Shown here: positions 20,873-32,229 of the stretch, piece after piece
Numbering within the stretch: the stretch's first letter is position 1
How the letters are laid out: each line of letters starts with the position of its first letter
DNA from: Selaginella moellendorffii
Lineage: Eukaryota > Streptophyta > Lycopodiopsida > Selaginellales > Selaginellaceae
Length of the DNA: 64,000 nt
Direction of reading: 5' to 3'
Assembly: GCF_000143415.4 (NCBI RefSeq)
Contig: NW_003314295.1
Location: 372,001-436,000, forward strand
The notes under the pieces: model-generated
The model's database searches: none
Seen by the model: only the letters and a program-made list of their open reading frames with translations
What the model was told of the DNA's origin: nothing
Position numbers and translations under genes: made by a program

Positions 20873-23391
20873 TCAGTGGCGAGCTCTCTTGCTCGGTGGC
20901 CCGGCTTGTTGTTGCTGAAGCGCCAGTTGCCTTGTGAAGTAGTTCACCTCCTTAGCCAGTCGCCTCCTGTTCGCTTCCTCCTCTTGCTGGAGCGCCAGGG
21001 CTACCATCCGTGTGATCCGGTCGGCATGGGGAGGATCCAACGCCACCTCGTCCTCCATGTAATGGCAGTCCGGCCTGAGCGCCCTGCTCCGCTCGTGAGA
21101 AGTTCTTCTGGACTCCTTTTTACAATCACTAACCCTATACAAAAACAAATGGATATGCCACTTTTTTGCCAAATATTCTTTCATTATCTTTAAGACAAAA
21201 AAAAGGTTTTAACCGGCTTACTGAAATATTTTTAAATTTGTTTTATATCTCCACAGATTTGAAGAGCTAGGAGCGAGGAACTAGAAATTCGTGGATTCAA
21301 CCAGAGTTTCGAAGACTTGTTTTGTCCCTGAATTTTTTCCATCTTTCACTGAGCTCATTGATGGCATCAACTCTCTGCTTTCAGGATTTAATCTCCTCGT
21401 CATCCATCCAAGCATCAATCCCGTCCTCAGCTGATCCAAGTCGTCCAGCAACAGTTTCTGCCACCAGCTGGGACGCTCTGCATGTATAGCCCCTGGTAAT
21501 TAATCCGCTGGAGAAAGCTCCCACGAAAATTCGCCTTGCATGTGCGCGGCTGCGGGGTTAAAAGGAGACTGCATAAACATGCACACACTTGTCAACTACA
21601 AAATCATGCAAGGAGAGTAGGGGAGAAAAACAAGAACAGTACACACACACCGAAACAAGAAACGCCAGGGGAAAAAAAAGTGGCAGCCATACCTCCAATG
21701 ATGTCCTCTAGATCCGTAATTGTACATGGCACCGTCTATCTCGTGCAGGGCGCTTCATCCAAACGCAATTAAAGCACATATGTAGCAGTATGGCATGCAC
21801 TCGCGCAAGCTTTTGCATGCGGTCCAGAACTTCCCTCTCCTCTCTTTCAAATGCTTCCCTGAAGCCCTTGCGTGAGTCGTCGTCCATGGGAGGCAGGACA
21901 ATGGTCATCTGGGGAATAGGCAGATCAAGCCTTTTCCACGAATGCCTGCCAGTCTTCGTAACCTTTGGCTGACCGTCTTCAATCACGTAGTCCCTCAAAC
22001 CCATGAAACTCCCCGCTTGCTTGATGCTTAACTCCTGGATTATAATTTATCATGTTCACAAGCTCCCCATTCCCCAGCACATCCCTGTATCGCCTCTTGA
22101 ACGCTTTCAACAGCTCCGAAGGCTTTTAGGCATCCATATGGAAAGTCACAAACCGGGCCTCATCCATTGTCGTCTCAGCGGCATCAGCACCATTCCGGGA
22201 TGGACTTGCAACGAGGACTGTCCTTCCTCGTGTGGCTCTATATCCTTGAAAGCTATTGTCCACAAGGAGCCAAGTCCCTGCTAAGTTTAACAGGTCTGTC
22301 GGAATTTTATACAAGCACCAGACCTCTCCACCCGGCGAGTTGATGATGAAGACCCTGGCATCCACAAACAGTTGCACTAAAACGTATGCTCCAGCTAGTT
22401 CCGCATCGCTGAGGAGCTCGCGAACGAAGTACCAGATGCAGCACGACTTTCCTATCCCCGGAGATGTGCGCGAAGATGCTGTGGCCGTGTCTCAGCTGAC
22501 GATAGATCTTCTCGTAAGACTTGCGAACGAGGATGTCGGCAGGGTTGGCTGTGAGCTCGGCTATGACGGCAGGGAGCCTCAGAAATCCTTCCGCATCCCA
22601 ACCCCTGCACAGGTGCGAGCGGGTGTCCGGGGGGAAAATCTTGTCCTTGTGCTTGTTTATAAAGTCCCTTTTGCCAAAGTTACAGATCATGGAAGGACAG
22701 AGGGAACATACACACAACGAAAACAAAAAGACTGTACCTTGAATGATATGCTCTGACACCATCGTCCACGGCTTCTTGTAAAAGAAGCTTAGGGCGCCAG
22801 CCGTAAGAACCTCTCCGACCCACACTTTGCCATTCTTTAGACAGAACTTGAGCTTGTCATCCCTCCATGCGAAAGTACACGATGCCACTCCTTCCTCATC
22901 CTCTTTCTCATCGTCCTCGTTCGCTTGCCACAGCCTCACTGAACCATAGTTTTTGTGAGAGCTACCTATAGAAAATGAGACGAAACAAAATCCATGGCTG
23001 CTGCTCTCTTGAAAAGAAAACAATGAGATTTGTAAAAAGATTGCTTTCAGCAATATTCTCTCCTTTCACTGCACAGCCCAGCAGCAGCACTAATAGAGAA
23101 GCAAGCATCTCTCCATCCCAAAATGAAACAGATAAATGCTTTTTGTGGGTTCCAGCTGAAGAAGAATCCATCGATTTTGTTACGATCATGTGAGAGAGCA
23201 CTTACCTTGCAAGTCCTGCTTGCGGAGTAAAATTCCTAGAGCGTAGAAACAACTTTTACGACTTTGTAAAGTTTAAAAATTTGAACTAAGAACGGAGAGA
23301 GAAAAGCTTACTTACGACCAGAAAAGTCTCGAGAGTGAAAATAAAGACGAAAAGGGATGCCACTCACAAGTTTGAAATTCCTGAGATACAT
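20873..23391 (-). pseudogene. Crinkler-like P-loop NTPase gene, longest copy
   Basis: Exon 1 is 23391-23316 (MYLRNFKLVSGIPF...), exon 2 is 23235-23206 (ILLRKQDLQ) and exon 3 is 22965-22738 (YGSVRLWQAN... LSFFYKK); the junctions read GTAAG/CTAG, GTAAGT/TATAG and GTACAG. The next exon carries ADILVRKSYEKIYRQLRHG, then a P-loop region and WCLYKIPTDLL, RTVLVASPSRNG and LLKAFKRRYRDVL, ending at a GTATGG donor at 21693. This layout resembles the NTPase of Crinkler-type (CRN) proteins of oomycetes, fungi and some plants. Breaks: a 7-bp deletion at Walker A, a TAA after FHMDA shared by all copies, an inverted splice acceptor, and a ~190-bp deletion in the 121-aa segment (20873-21184). Confidence 0.65.
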
Positions 23392-23560
23392 CTTCACTCC
23401 AGGAGCTAGGACAAAGTGCAATAAATAATGACTCCAGAAGCTTATGGATAAATAAACCACCATAAACCATTTCCTTTCGAAAAATAAAGGTGAAAAAAAA
23501 GTATCCCAAATCCAAAAGCTATCCAGCTCCGACCGAAGAAATTCTTCCTTCTTGCGGAGT

Positions 23561-23912
23561 GCTCGATCTCGTCAACTTCTCCCCGATTTTGCGGAATGCA
23601 AGGCAAATTTTTGTGGGAGCTTTATCCAGCAGATTGATTACCAGGTCCCAGGAGCGAAAGCTGGTGGAAGAAACTCATGCTGGTCGACTTGGAGTGGTGG
23701 GGAGAGAACGAGATTGGACGCATGATGCTCCGACGGATGGCACGTAGAAGCAGAGAGTTGACGCCATCAACGAGCTCAGTGAAAGCTGCGAAAAATCCAG
23801 GGACAGAAGCGAGTGAAATTCCGCTTCTAATCGCTTAGAAACTCTGGTTGAATGCACGAATTTCTGGCTCCTCGCTCCTGAGCTCTTCAAATCGGTCGAG
23901 AGCATAAAACAG
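23561..23912 (+). pseudogene. E segment of the NTPase gene (copy 3)
   Basis: It lies head-to-head with the preceding NTPase copy, about 170 bp from that gene's first ATG. It keeps VLDLVNFSPILRNARQIF but is broken by a small deletion at the DAPTDGT position. Confidence 0.5.
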
Positions 23913-24067
23913 ATTTAAAAATATTTCAGTAAACCGGTTAAGTTGCTGAAAATCTTTATCTTAAAGATGGTTTGGCGAAAAACGTAGTATATTCGTTTGT
24001 TTCGTATAAGGTTTGTGATTGTAAAAGGGAGACGAGAAGAACTTCTCACGAGCAGAGCAGATCGGAG

Positions 24068-24433
24068 ATGGTGGCGGTGGACGTTGAGCGGTATGTTGAG
24101 CTCAAGCGCATGATCGACGACTTGGCGATCGAGGCTGGTAACAATAGGAGCATCTGGGTGAAACAATACGATAGCTTCGACTTTGCGGACTATGATCACT
24201 GGGCCGAGACCAACAACAAGAGGGCGCTCAGGCCGGACTGCCATTACATGGACGACGAAGTGGCGTTGGATCCTCCCCATGCCGACCGGATCACGCGGAT
24301 GGTGGCCGTGGCACTCCAGCAAGAGGAGGAAGACAACAGGAGGCAACTGCCTAAGGAGGTGAACCACTTCACAAGGCAACTGGCGCTTCAGCAACAACAA
24401 GCCGGGCCACCGAGCAAGAGAGCTCGCCACTGA
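24068..24433 (+). CDS. Conserved 121-aa segment (copy 3)
   Basis: Open throughout. Unlike copy 1 it has Asp in MVAVDVERY, Trp in SIWVKQ and DDE for EDE. Its upstream part lacks a 12-bp piece (aaacaatattt region). Confidence 0.6.
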   Translation: MVAVDVERYVELKRMIDDLAIEAGNNRSIWVKQYDSFDFADYDHWAETNNKRALRPDCHYMDDEVALDPPHADRITRMVAVALQQEEEDNRRQLPKEVNHFTRQLALQQQQAGPPSKRARH

Positions 24434-24699
24434 TCGTCGAATCATCCCCTGGAGGGATGATCGAAAACGATCTTGTATCACAAGCTCTAACAAACTTGTG
24501 AACAAAGCAAGCTCCTGCCAAGGATCAAAAACTTTTGTTGTTTGTACTTCATATACCTGGCAATGAAGAGATCTTTCCAGTTCTATGAGCTTTAGTGGCG
24601 TTCCATCTCGCGGAATATGGCTGTGAGTCATTTGGGTCTTCCTTTAGCTAAGAAGCCCTAGCTAGAGCTACATTACGAGCGAAGGAAACGTATTGGTGC

Positions 24700-25130
24700 A
24701 AAGAAAATGTGTACAAGTGCTCCAGTGGTGCCTGATCAAGAACATCAATGCTCAAAGTCTATACTGATGAATTCAACCTTTAAGGAAAAAACATTTGTTT
24801 TGTTTTTTGGAAAAAAAACAATGCGCCTACTCCCTCTTCTCAACTTTGTGATTGAGGATAATGGCTTTTCAATGGTTCTTCTTTTCTTCTTTTCCTTGTT
24901 TCTCATCGAATGCTTGTGTTCTTGCTCCCGCTTCACCACTGCCCTTGCAAGTGAAAAACAACCAAACTACTGAAGTAACTGCTCTGTGCATCATGTTTTC
25001 TTCGAATCTAAGTACTATTCTTACGCTCTCTCTGGTTCCACTTTCGAGAACAAACATGAATTTAGAGACGAGTCATTTAAAATGAGATCTTTGCTTATAA
25101 ACTTTTAATAACAGATTAAGGAAATGGAGA
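24700..25130 (+). other. Short-ORF region, N-terminus deleted
   Basis: The ACGAGCGAAGG start lacks ATG and the VAALLAARVCRI part is deleted. The alternate 77-aa frame (24852-25085) remains open. Confidence 0.4.
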
Positions 25131-25157
25131 CTTTTGAGCAACAGGATTTTACCATGC

Positions 25158-25323
25158 GATTCAGCTGCAGGGTTTACTCGAGGTGATGGCAAACTCCAGT
25201 GTTGCAAATCTCACACTTGCTGCCTTTGGCACTTCTGGCAGTAGTCCCGGCACACCTGGTCGCTTGGAGGTGCACAGGAAGTGCCCCTCCACACATACCC
25301 CCGCCATAGCCAGGCTCTCCTTG
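25158..25323 (-). pseudogene. Cys-rich peptide gene scrap, subfamily 1 (module 3)
   Basis: Translations are identical to the module-2 copy 8105 bp to the left. Confidence 0.5.
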
Positions 25324-25568
25324 TTGACCACTCCAGGTAAACGAGCAAGTCCATGAGGTGAGCTTGGCCATTTTGGAGAATATATATTCCATTTCCCACT
25401 AAGGCTGTGGGTGGTAATGTTTTTCACAGGGTTAGTAGCCTCACAAACTGTTGTTGATTTCTTCGAACATGGCATGGTTTAGATGCTCTAAGACAAAATG
25501 GAGACATCGCTTTTTTTCGTCCAAGAGGAGAAACAAAGAACAAACAACATGGTACGTACCTGAGGAAA

Positions 25569-25802
25569 ATGTCTGAGAAAAGAATGATAAAGAACAAGAA
25601 GACGAGGTCGGCAGCCGAGTCCGAGGAGCTCGGGGTGACCGTAAAGATGCACGGGAGCAAGCTCGAGCACATGACTAGGAGCCTGCTGGGCTCGCCCGGA
25701 GCGATCGTGCAGGGCAGCTTCGATGGATCGCTCAAGGCTAAAGCATCTGAAGAAGAGCTAAGGAAGATCCTCCGCCTAGCATTTCACTATAATGCCTTCT
25801 AG
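25569..25802 (+). CDS. B3-gene C-terminal domain as a stand-alone ORF (77 aa, full length)
   Basis: The most complete plus-strand copy: MSEKRMIKNKKTR, ESEELGVTVKMHGSKLEHM, TRSLLGSPGAIVQG, LKAKASEEELRKIL and stop. It aligns with residues 268-338 of the intact B3 protein with substitutions typical of conserved coding sequence (S/A, K/E, V/M), which argues that the domain has been under selection. Confidence 0.5.
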   Translation: MSEKRMIKNKKTRSAAESEELGVTVKMHGSKLEHMTRSLLGSPGAIVQGSFDGSLKAKASEEELRKILRLAFHYNAF

Positions 25803-25850
25803 TGGAAAACTGATAAGAACTGATGTCTTGAGATGTATTGTATTTTCCTT

Positions 25851-26010
25851 TTACACAACAACTATTGGAGCAATCAATTTCACTGAACGAAGAAATGTTG
25901 GTTTTGGAGGTGGCAACTGTGATGGCGGGTCCTTGTCCTCGTTAGATTTGCTTTTTGACTCTTTGGGACAACTTTTGGACGTGCTAGCCTCCACTGCATT
26001 GATCACAAAC
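25851..26010 (-). pseudogene. Small conserved ORF, start codon lost
   Basis: A short deletion (ctcccc) removes MGS; a frame continues from an upstream ATG at 26063. The Lys/Ser-rich 12-bp insert is present (KESKSKSNED). Confidence 0.45.
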
Positions 26011-26089
26011 AAGCATTGCACTACTTGTCGATGGATCAGGTTATATACAAACTGTTGAGACAAAAGGGAGGCATATATAGCTCTTAGTA

Positions 26090-27880
26090 CGAATATTCTT
26101 TATTTTATTCTGGTCTAAGCTGTTTTGCGTTACTTATAATTTACGGTCATACCTTGTATGTCTTAAGAAAATAATAATAATAATAAAAACATAAAGAGAA
26201 ATGAAAAATATATTATGATTTAATATTTGAGCTTTTATCCTCATTGAAATGCCACATCCACTCCTAGCTTGCTATATCACTCCAAAGGTTCTAGGCATTA
26301 TAAAATGATAAAAAAATCAATGCTAAAGTAAGGATAAATCTTTTGATTAGGTATATCTTGAAAGTAAATGAATTGTTTGGCCATGAGGTATAAAATCCTA
26401 AACTTCCCTTCTAACATTATAGGTATTAATATAAACTTACTTCAAGGATTATTAGTATTAAAAATATTAGTTAGGTTTTTAATAATTGACAGCAAAAAGA
26501 AATATAAGTTTAAACAAGAAAAATATAAAAGAAATGTTACTTACAATGCTTACAGAAATATGGCAATGAATATGTGATTTTGCATGGGAGCATTATATAT
26601 TTACACATGTGCAAATTTATTTTTTTGTTTTGAGTTGCATGCAAAAATATTATGCATCCAATCACTTTTCAATTGCTATATAAGCAATTAAAATGCCATT
26701 GTGTTGTCATGAGATATATTATATATGCATGGGGCATAACAACTCATATTACCATATACACATTATGCCATGTGATTTTAGACAATATGATATCACTGCA
26801 ATTTAATAAGGGTTTTTTTTTCTCATTTTTGTAAGTGCAAATTTATGATGAGATAATTGTTATCATTTCTCTCTTCTCATTTCTCTTAGTTATAATTCAT
26901 TTTTCATGGTTATGGCTCATTTTTCACAACTATAGCTTATTTCTTGCAGTTGTGGCTTATTTCTCAGAACTTGGAGGTGTTATGCACCTTAATTTATTTA
27001 TTGCACCTTTCATTTTTTGTAATCTGTTTGCAATATGACACTTTAACTTAGTGCCATAATAAGTGTGATTGATTGGAGTGTAGTGGCAAGTACAATCACT
27101 TAGAGTGCAATAATGAGTGCAATCGATTTGAGTGCAGTGGCAAGCTTGATCAATTGGAGTGTAGTGGTAAATGCAATTAATTGAAGCATAATGATGAGCT
27201 CAATCAATTGGAATATAGAGGCAAAACAATTTTTTTGTTTTTTCTCTATTTTGTAATTTTCTTTAACATTCACTCATGTAAAAATTTCTTCATTTCTTCA
27301 TTTGTTGCAAAACCATTAACTTACAAAGTATTTTTCATTACCTTTATTAAAGAAAGTGATTAAAGAGCCTATAATATTTTAAAATTTAGCTTGCACATTT
27401 GAAAAACATCACATAAAAACGTAACCCTATTGACATGTAAAAACAAAATCTAATATGAGATGAAAAAATTGTATATATAGCATTATTTTATGAGTCACAC
27501 ATATATGTTACAATAATTTAAACACATATGTGTTTTATTTTCATATATTTTGCAAATGTGAAAGATTTTTTACCGGGTTATCTACCTTAGGTACATCTTC
27601 CTTCTTGGGAGGTATACCTCCCCCCAAAATACTTCAGAATTTAATAGTGTAAATACATTAAATGAAAATATATTAAAACTTAAACATGATAATTTAAAAA
27701 AAATAACTAAAACTTTAGAAATAATATAGTAAATTGTTATTAAATCATTCATTTCATCTTCTCTTCTAATAAAAAAGTATGCTTTAAATAACAATTAAAG
27801 CTCAGATAATAATTATTATTTAACTTTTATTCAAATTCTTGAAGTGGCACATAAATCATTCTCAAGTTTTGGATCAAATT
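26090..27880. other. AT-rich spacer, uninterrupted
   Basis: No gene seen. The empty gypsy site is at 26489-26492. Minisatellite near 27.05-27.23 kb, hairpin near 27.59 kb. Confidence 0.7.
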
Positions 27881-27892
27881 TCATCCATTCTA

Positions 27893-28418
27893 GAAGGGAG
27901 TGGCATCGTAGAGAGGAAATGCCAGGTTGAGGATCTTCCTCAGCTCTTCCTTGGACACTTTAGCCTTGAGCGATCCAGTGGAGCTCCCCTCCACGATTGA
28001 TCCAGGCGAGCCCAGCACACTCCTACACATGCGCTGGAGCTTGCTCCCCTGCATCTTGAAGCTCATCCCAAGCTCCTCGGACTCGGCTGCCGACCTCGTC
28101 TTTTTGAGCACCAGCGCCACCACTGGCTCGTGGCGCTGCTGCCGCCGCTCCTCCGCCGCCTCTTCTCCGCCTCCCATCCCTTCTGCCACTCCCTCCTCCT
28201 CCTCGCCCGCCACCTCCTGGTTGCACGAGTGTGAGTTCTCCACCCATTCTCTCCTCAGGAGCCCCCTCGTCCTCTTGGGATTGCGCTCGAAGACGTCGTA
28301 GTCATGGACGTCTCCTCCGGTGGCTACTCCGCCGAGTTCTTCGATCTCGATCTCCAGCCCGTCTGGTTCTTTCTTTGGCGGGAGCAACACTATGTTGGCG
28401 GCGTTGGCGCGATCACTG
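27893..28418 (-). pseudogene. Detached C-terminal half of the first B3 gene
   Basis: The frame PPKKEPDGLEIEIEELGG through KKTRSAAESEELG to PLYDATPF is intact, but it is separated from the B3 domain by a 17-bp deletion at 28419/28420 that puts it out of frame. Confidence 0.85.
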
Positions 28419-29079
28419 GCGCTTGAATATCTCGACGCGGAACGTGATCATCTCGGAGGAGGAGTTCTCCTTTTGGAAGACGAGGACGTCTCCCTTGACG
28501 AGTTCGTGATGGACGCAGAAGGCTTTCCACCCGGCACCGATCACTGGCTGCATCGTCCAGTTCCATCTCATCCTCCATTGGTGACCACTCCGGTCGCGGA
28601 CGATCACCTCGGCTCTCCCGTGCGGCATCATCTTCTTGCAGTAGTTCGAAGGAAGAGTCTGCAGAAAAAAAATAAAGAAGAAAAGAAAAACGATTAGCAA
28701 GTTCTTTGTGAAGATATCGAAGGGAAAAAAGACAAGGATAGCGAAACATAAACCTCGAGCTTGTTCTTCGCTTACCATAACGTATGTGCCGCTCACACAG
28801 CACTGGTTCAAGACTTTAATGGTGCTGCGACTCTTCTTTGCAAGATGTTGCTGGTACTCCTGCGCGGCTTGCAGCGCTTCGTGCGAACCTGGCAGCTCCT
28901 CGCGATTCCGCCGCTGCCGCTGCTGATTGGAGGGGATGTAACTCGACAGAGGACTGTCTTCCTCGTAAGAACCTGCGAAGATACGCTCGGACAAATATAA
29001 GAAACGAAGTGATGAGAGAAAAAAAGCGAGAAGGAAAGCTCTGACCAGATGGATAAGCTTCGCCGCCGCTCGACTCCAT
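28413..29079 (-). CDS. Truncated B3-domain protein (spliced, 158 aa)
   Basis: Exon 1 is 29079-29046, exon 2 is 28972-28776 and exon 3 is 28658-28413; the introns are 73 and 117 bp with GT/AG ends (GTAAGC...CTGCAG for the second). The B3 DNA-binding domain, residues 61-157, is complete: STIKVLNQ, TLPSNYCKKMMP, EVIVRDRSGHQWRM, GWKAFCVHHELVKGDVLVFQ. One residue later the 17-bp deletion creates a TGA, so acidic and C-terminal regions are lost. The product could still bind DNA. It is probably a young pseudogene of the gene at 62.5 kb, but a functional short form cannot be excluded. Confidence 0.7.
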
Positions 29080-29421
29080 AGCTGCGCTCTCGCTCTTCTT
29101 CTTGCTTGCTGAAGGAAAAACCTCGCTGAGAGAGCGTCCGGTCTACTAGTACGTCCCAATGATGAATGATCGTGCGCCGTCGGATTGGCTCCATCCGACG
29201 GCCACCATTCACGTACGAGGAAAGAAAATGCTCGTATCTTTCCAGTAGCCGTCGCTTTCCATTTCGTGATCTTTGCTCCATTCTAGAGGCAACCTTGGAG
29301 ACTTGCTTGGATGGCTTTGCATTAATAAAAAATCCACAGTACCAATCAAAACTTCAGCTCTAAAGAGGCGAGATTATCACCTTCCAGGTATCGAGTGTGT
29401 TCTTCGTTTCTATAGATGATA

Positions 29422-30838
29422 TTACGCGGATCCAATAACTCGGAGCCATTCGTCACTCAAAACACCTTCCACAGTGTTATACGATTTGCCTAACAGTCCC
29501 TTTATGAGAGCTTGAAGGGCCTGACTGGTTAGAAGACGAGGATAATGCTTATGCATCAACGACCCAGCATTTTCCATCCCTACTGTGCACACGCCTTCTA
29601 GATCAACTTTCTTCGCTCGTAGTCATACAAGCATTAGCTGGTCGAATGTCGCGATGCACCAAGCCTGCACAGCCACATGAAACTACAAGCTCCCAAAGAT
29701 AGACGAGCCTCAACAGCACCATGTAAGGCCTTTAAAGCCTTGCGAATGCCAAGCACCATCTGTCGCAGCTCGTCTTCCGAAACAGGCTCTCGCACGGCAA
29801 GAAGAGGAACAGTCATAACCATGCATGCTCGAGGAGCCTGATCGTTCTTCGTTTCTTGGAGGAGGAATCACGGTCAGCAGTCGATGACACCGGATTCAAC
29901 AGTTGCTCACATTCACTCCTGGTCCTGAATTTGGGCCCTTCGACACTGCCAACGAGGTGTTTCCCACATTTGGGAGCCAGCGTGTAGGCCTGGAAGACAT
30001 CTTCGCAGTTGACGCCCCACTCGTTGCAGTAATCGTTCCAGTTCCATATCACCTTGAGCACACCGTCATGGGTCAGCATCAGAGAGCTCATATCTCGATC
30101 AATCAGTGCATTCAGCTTGTACCTGATAGCAATACAACTGTCGGCCAAACTTCACACTTCCCCGGCTCCGATGGCAGCAAGCATTCCATGGAGCTTGATA
30201 CAAGTTGAGGACTGGAGTCAGCTGAGTCAGAATGGCTGCTCCTGCTTAATAAAAAGAGAGCAAAGTGATGGTCGACAAAACGAAACCGATCTTATGAGCT
30301 ACTTGAGGATTGATTTGTACAGTGAAAAACTGGAGATGAGGTCCCGGCACGGCATAGCAAGAAACTGCCACTGGTAGAGTTGAGACTTTGTCCGTCAACA
30401 AGGATTTCACTACCTCAAACTCAGCGTCCTCCCTCACTTCCCCGTACATGACAATCTCATGCCACTCCAGTTGTCAATGCAGATCAAAGTCAAAATGAGC
30501 TTGAGCTTCTTGTTCTCCCCTTACTTCTTGAAGTGTGCGATTGGGCTGGTGTTCATTGCATCTAAAACGTGCCAGGTGCTGTGATTTCCGGGCTTCTGAT
30601 CCGGGGAGAAGAGATCACATCGCTCCAGGAGGTCCAGATTGCCTGCTCCACTGCTTCGGTAGTATTCCCCTATCTCGCTGGGCAATTCAAGCCAGGGAAC
30701 TTTGCCCGTGAGGTATGTGGCCACTTCACAACCGGCAAAGAGCTCCGGCGCCTCACTCACGGTAGCGTTGGCGATGCCAATGTGGAGGAATTCGGTCGCC
30801 GATAGAGGAGAACGAATCTTCCCCGTCATCCCCGTCAC
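29422..30838 (-). pseudogene. Protein-kinase-like gene remnant
   Basis: Several frames on the minus strand join into one protein-like series: ATYLTGKVPWLELPSEIG (near 30.7 kb), VLKVIWNWNDYCNEWG (near 30.0 kb), PVSEDELRQMVLGIRKALKALHGA (29.75 kb), LVHRDIRPANACM at 29.65 kb and VDLEGVCTVG (29.6 kb), ending at TAA 29422. The HRD...N box and the DLEG (DFG-like) box mark kinase subdomains VIb and VII. The arrangement resembles divergent kinases found with Crinkler-type proteins or fungal-type kinases; the assignment is tentative. At least three frameshifts are present and it occurs only once here. Confidence 0.55.
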
Positions 30839-30840
30839 AA

Positions 30841-30933
30841 GCCGCTCTAGCAGGGAAACCTTTTATTGACTGCTATTGACTGGGCATTGACTGGGCCGTT
30901 AGCTCGCCTGCTCTGTGTGATCCTCTTCTTCCG
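30841..30933 (+). repeat. Signal-peptide-like junction block, isolated copy
   Basis: The ~90-bp block gccgctctagcagggaaa...gtgatcctcttcttcc occurs four times (about 14793, 19962, 30841 and 49473). The other three follow the B3 C-terminal domain and lead into the Cys-rich exon; this one lies between the kinase remnant and an inverted small-ORF copy. It contains three ttgactg(gg) sub-repeats. Confidence 0.7.
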
Positions 30934-30944
30934 ATCAATAAAGT

Positions 30945-31074
30945 GGAGGCTAGCACGTCCAAAAGTTGTCCCAAAGAGTCTAGCGAGGACAAGGACCCGC
31001 CATCACAGTTGCCACCACCAAAACCAAGATTTCTTCGTTCAGTGAAATCGATTGCTCCAATAGTTGTTGTGTAA
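30945..31074 (+). pseudogene. Small conserved ORF, 5' truncated, inverted copy
   Basis: It keeps VEASTSKSCPKESSEDKD to PIVVV and stop, but VINA is cut away at the junction with the signal-peptide block. Confidence 0.5.
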
Positions 31075-31135
31075 AAGGAAAATACATTTCTAAGTTAAAA
31101 TACATCTCAAGACATCAGTTCTTATCAGTTTTCCA

Positions 31136-31340
31136 CTAGAAGGCATCATAGTGAGGAAATGCCAGGCGGAGGATCGTCCTCAGCTCTTCTTCGGATGCTT
31201 TAGCCTTGAGCGATCCATCGAAGCTGCCCTGCACGATGCGCTCGACCTTGCTCCTGTGCATCTTTACGAGCTCCTCAGACGCTGGGCTGCCAACCTCGTC
31301 TTCTTGTTCTTTATCATTCTTTTCTCAGACATTTTCCTCA
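31136..31340 (-). pseudogene. B3-gene C-terminal domain, inverted broken copy
   Basis: The EELRKILR region is preserved (as RTILRLAF in this copy), but a deletion between the ELG and SKVER regions breaks the frame. Confidence 0.6.
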
Positions 31341-31551
31341 GGTACGTACCATGTTGTTTGTTCTTCGTTTCTCATCTTGGACGAAAAGAAGCGATGTTTC
31401 CATTTCGTCTTAGAGCATCTAAACCATGCCATGTTCAAAGAAATGAACGACAGTTTATGAGGCTACTTACCACCCACAGCCTTAGTGGGAAATGGAATTT
31501 ATATTGCCAAGCTCACCTCATGGACTTGGTCGTCGCCCTGGAGTGGTCAAC

Positions 31552-31717
31552 AAGGAGAGCCTGGCTATGGCGGGGATATGTGTGGAGGGGCACTTCCTGT
31601 GCACCTCCAAGCGACCAGGTGTGCCGGGACTACTGCCAGAAGTGCCAAAGGCAGCAAGTGTGAGATTTGCAACACTGGAGTTTGCCATCACCTCGAGTAA
31701 ACCCTGCAGCTGAATCG
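31552..31717 (+). pseudogene. Cys-rich peptide gene scrap, subfamily 1, inverted copy a
   Basis: Same pattern as other subfamily-1 copies. The upstream part has lost about 30 bp (ggaatttatattgccaagc). Confidence 0.5.
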
Positions 31718-31898
31718 CATGGTAAAATCCTGTTACTCCAAAGTCTCCATTTTCTTAATCTGTTATTAAAAGTACTTCCAAAGAACTCATTTTAAACGAC
31801 TCGTCTCTAAATTCATGTTTGTTCTCGCAAGTAGAACCAGAGAGAGCGTAAGAATAGTACTTTGATTCGAAGAAAACATGATGCACACAACAGTTCCT

Positions 31899-32222
31899 TC
31901 AGTAGTTTGGTTGTTTTTCACTTGCAAGGGCAGTGGTGAAGCGGGAGCAAGAACACAAGCATTCGATGAGAAACAAGGAAAAGAAGAAAAGAAGAACCAT
32001 TGAAAAGCCATTATCCTCAATCACAAAGTTGAGAAGAGGGAGTAGGCGCATTGTTTTTATCAAAAAAACAAAACAAACGTTTTTTCCTTTCATCAGTATA
32101 GACTTTGAGCATTGATGTTCTTGATCAGGCACCGCTGGAGCACTTGTACACATTTTCTTTGCACCAATAATACGGCATACCCTGGCAGCTAACAACGCAG
32201 CAACGTTTCCTTCGTTCATCAT
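31899..32222 (-). CDS. Hypothetical 107-aa ORF (short-ORF region, inverted copy)
   Basis: Open counterpart of the ORF at 7863-8183, starting MMNEGNVAALLAARVCRIIG, with 12 or fewer residue differences. Its persistence in an inverted duplicate is the main argument that it may be coding. Confidence 0.3.
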   Translation of the reverse strand: MMNEGNVAALLAARVCRIIGAKKMCTSAPAVPDQEHQCSKSILMKGKNVCFVFLIKTMRLLPLLNFVIEDNGFSMVLLFFFSLFLIECLCSCSRFTTALASEKQPNY

Positions 32223-32229
32223 GTAGCTC

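Noticed and set aside
22307-23053. 248-aa unspliced ORF over the first NTPase copy
   Set aside because: It runs through an intron and then switches frame at the Walker A deletion; the last 60 residues are out-of-frame translation.
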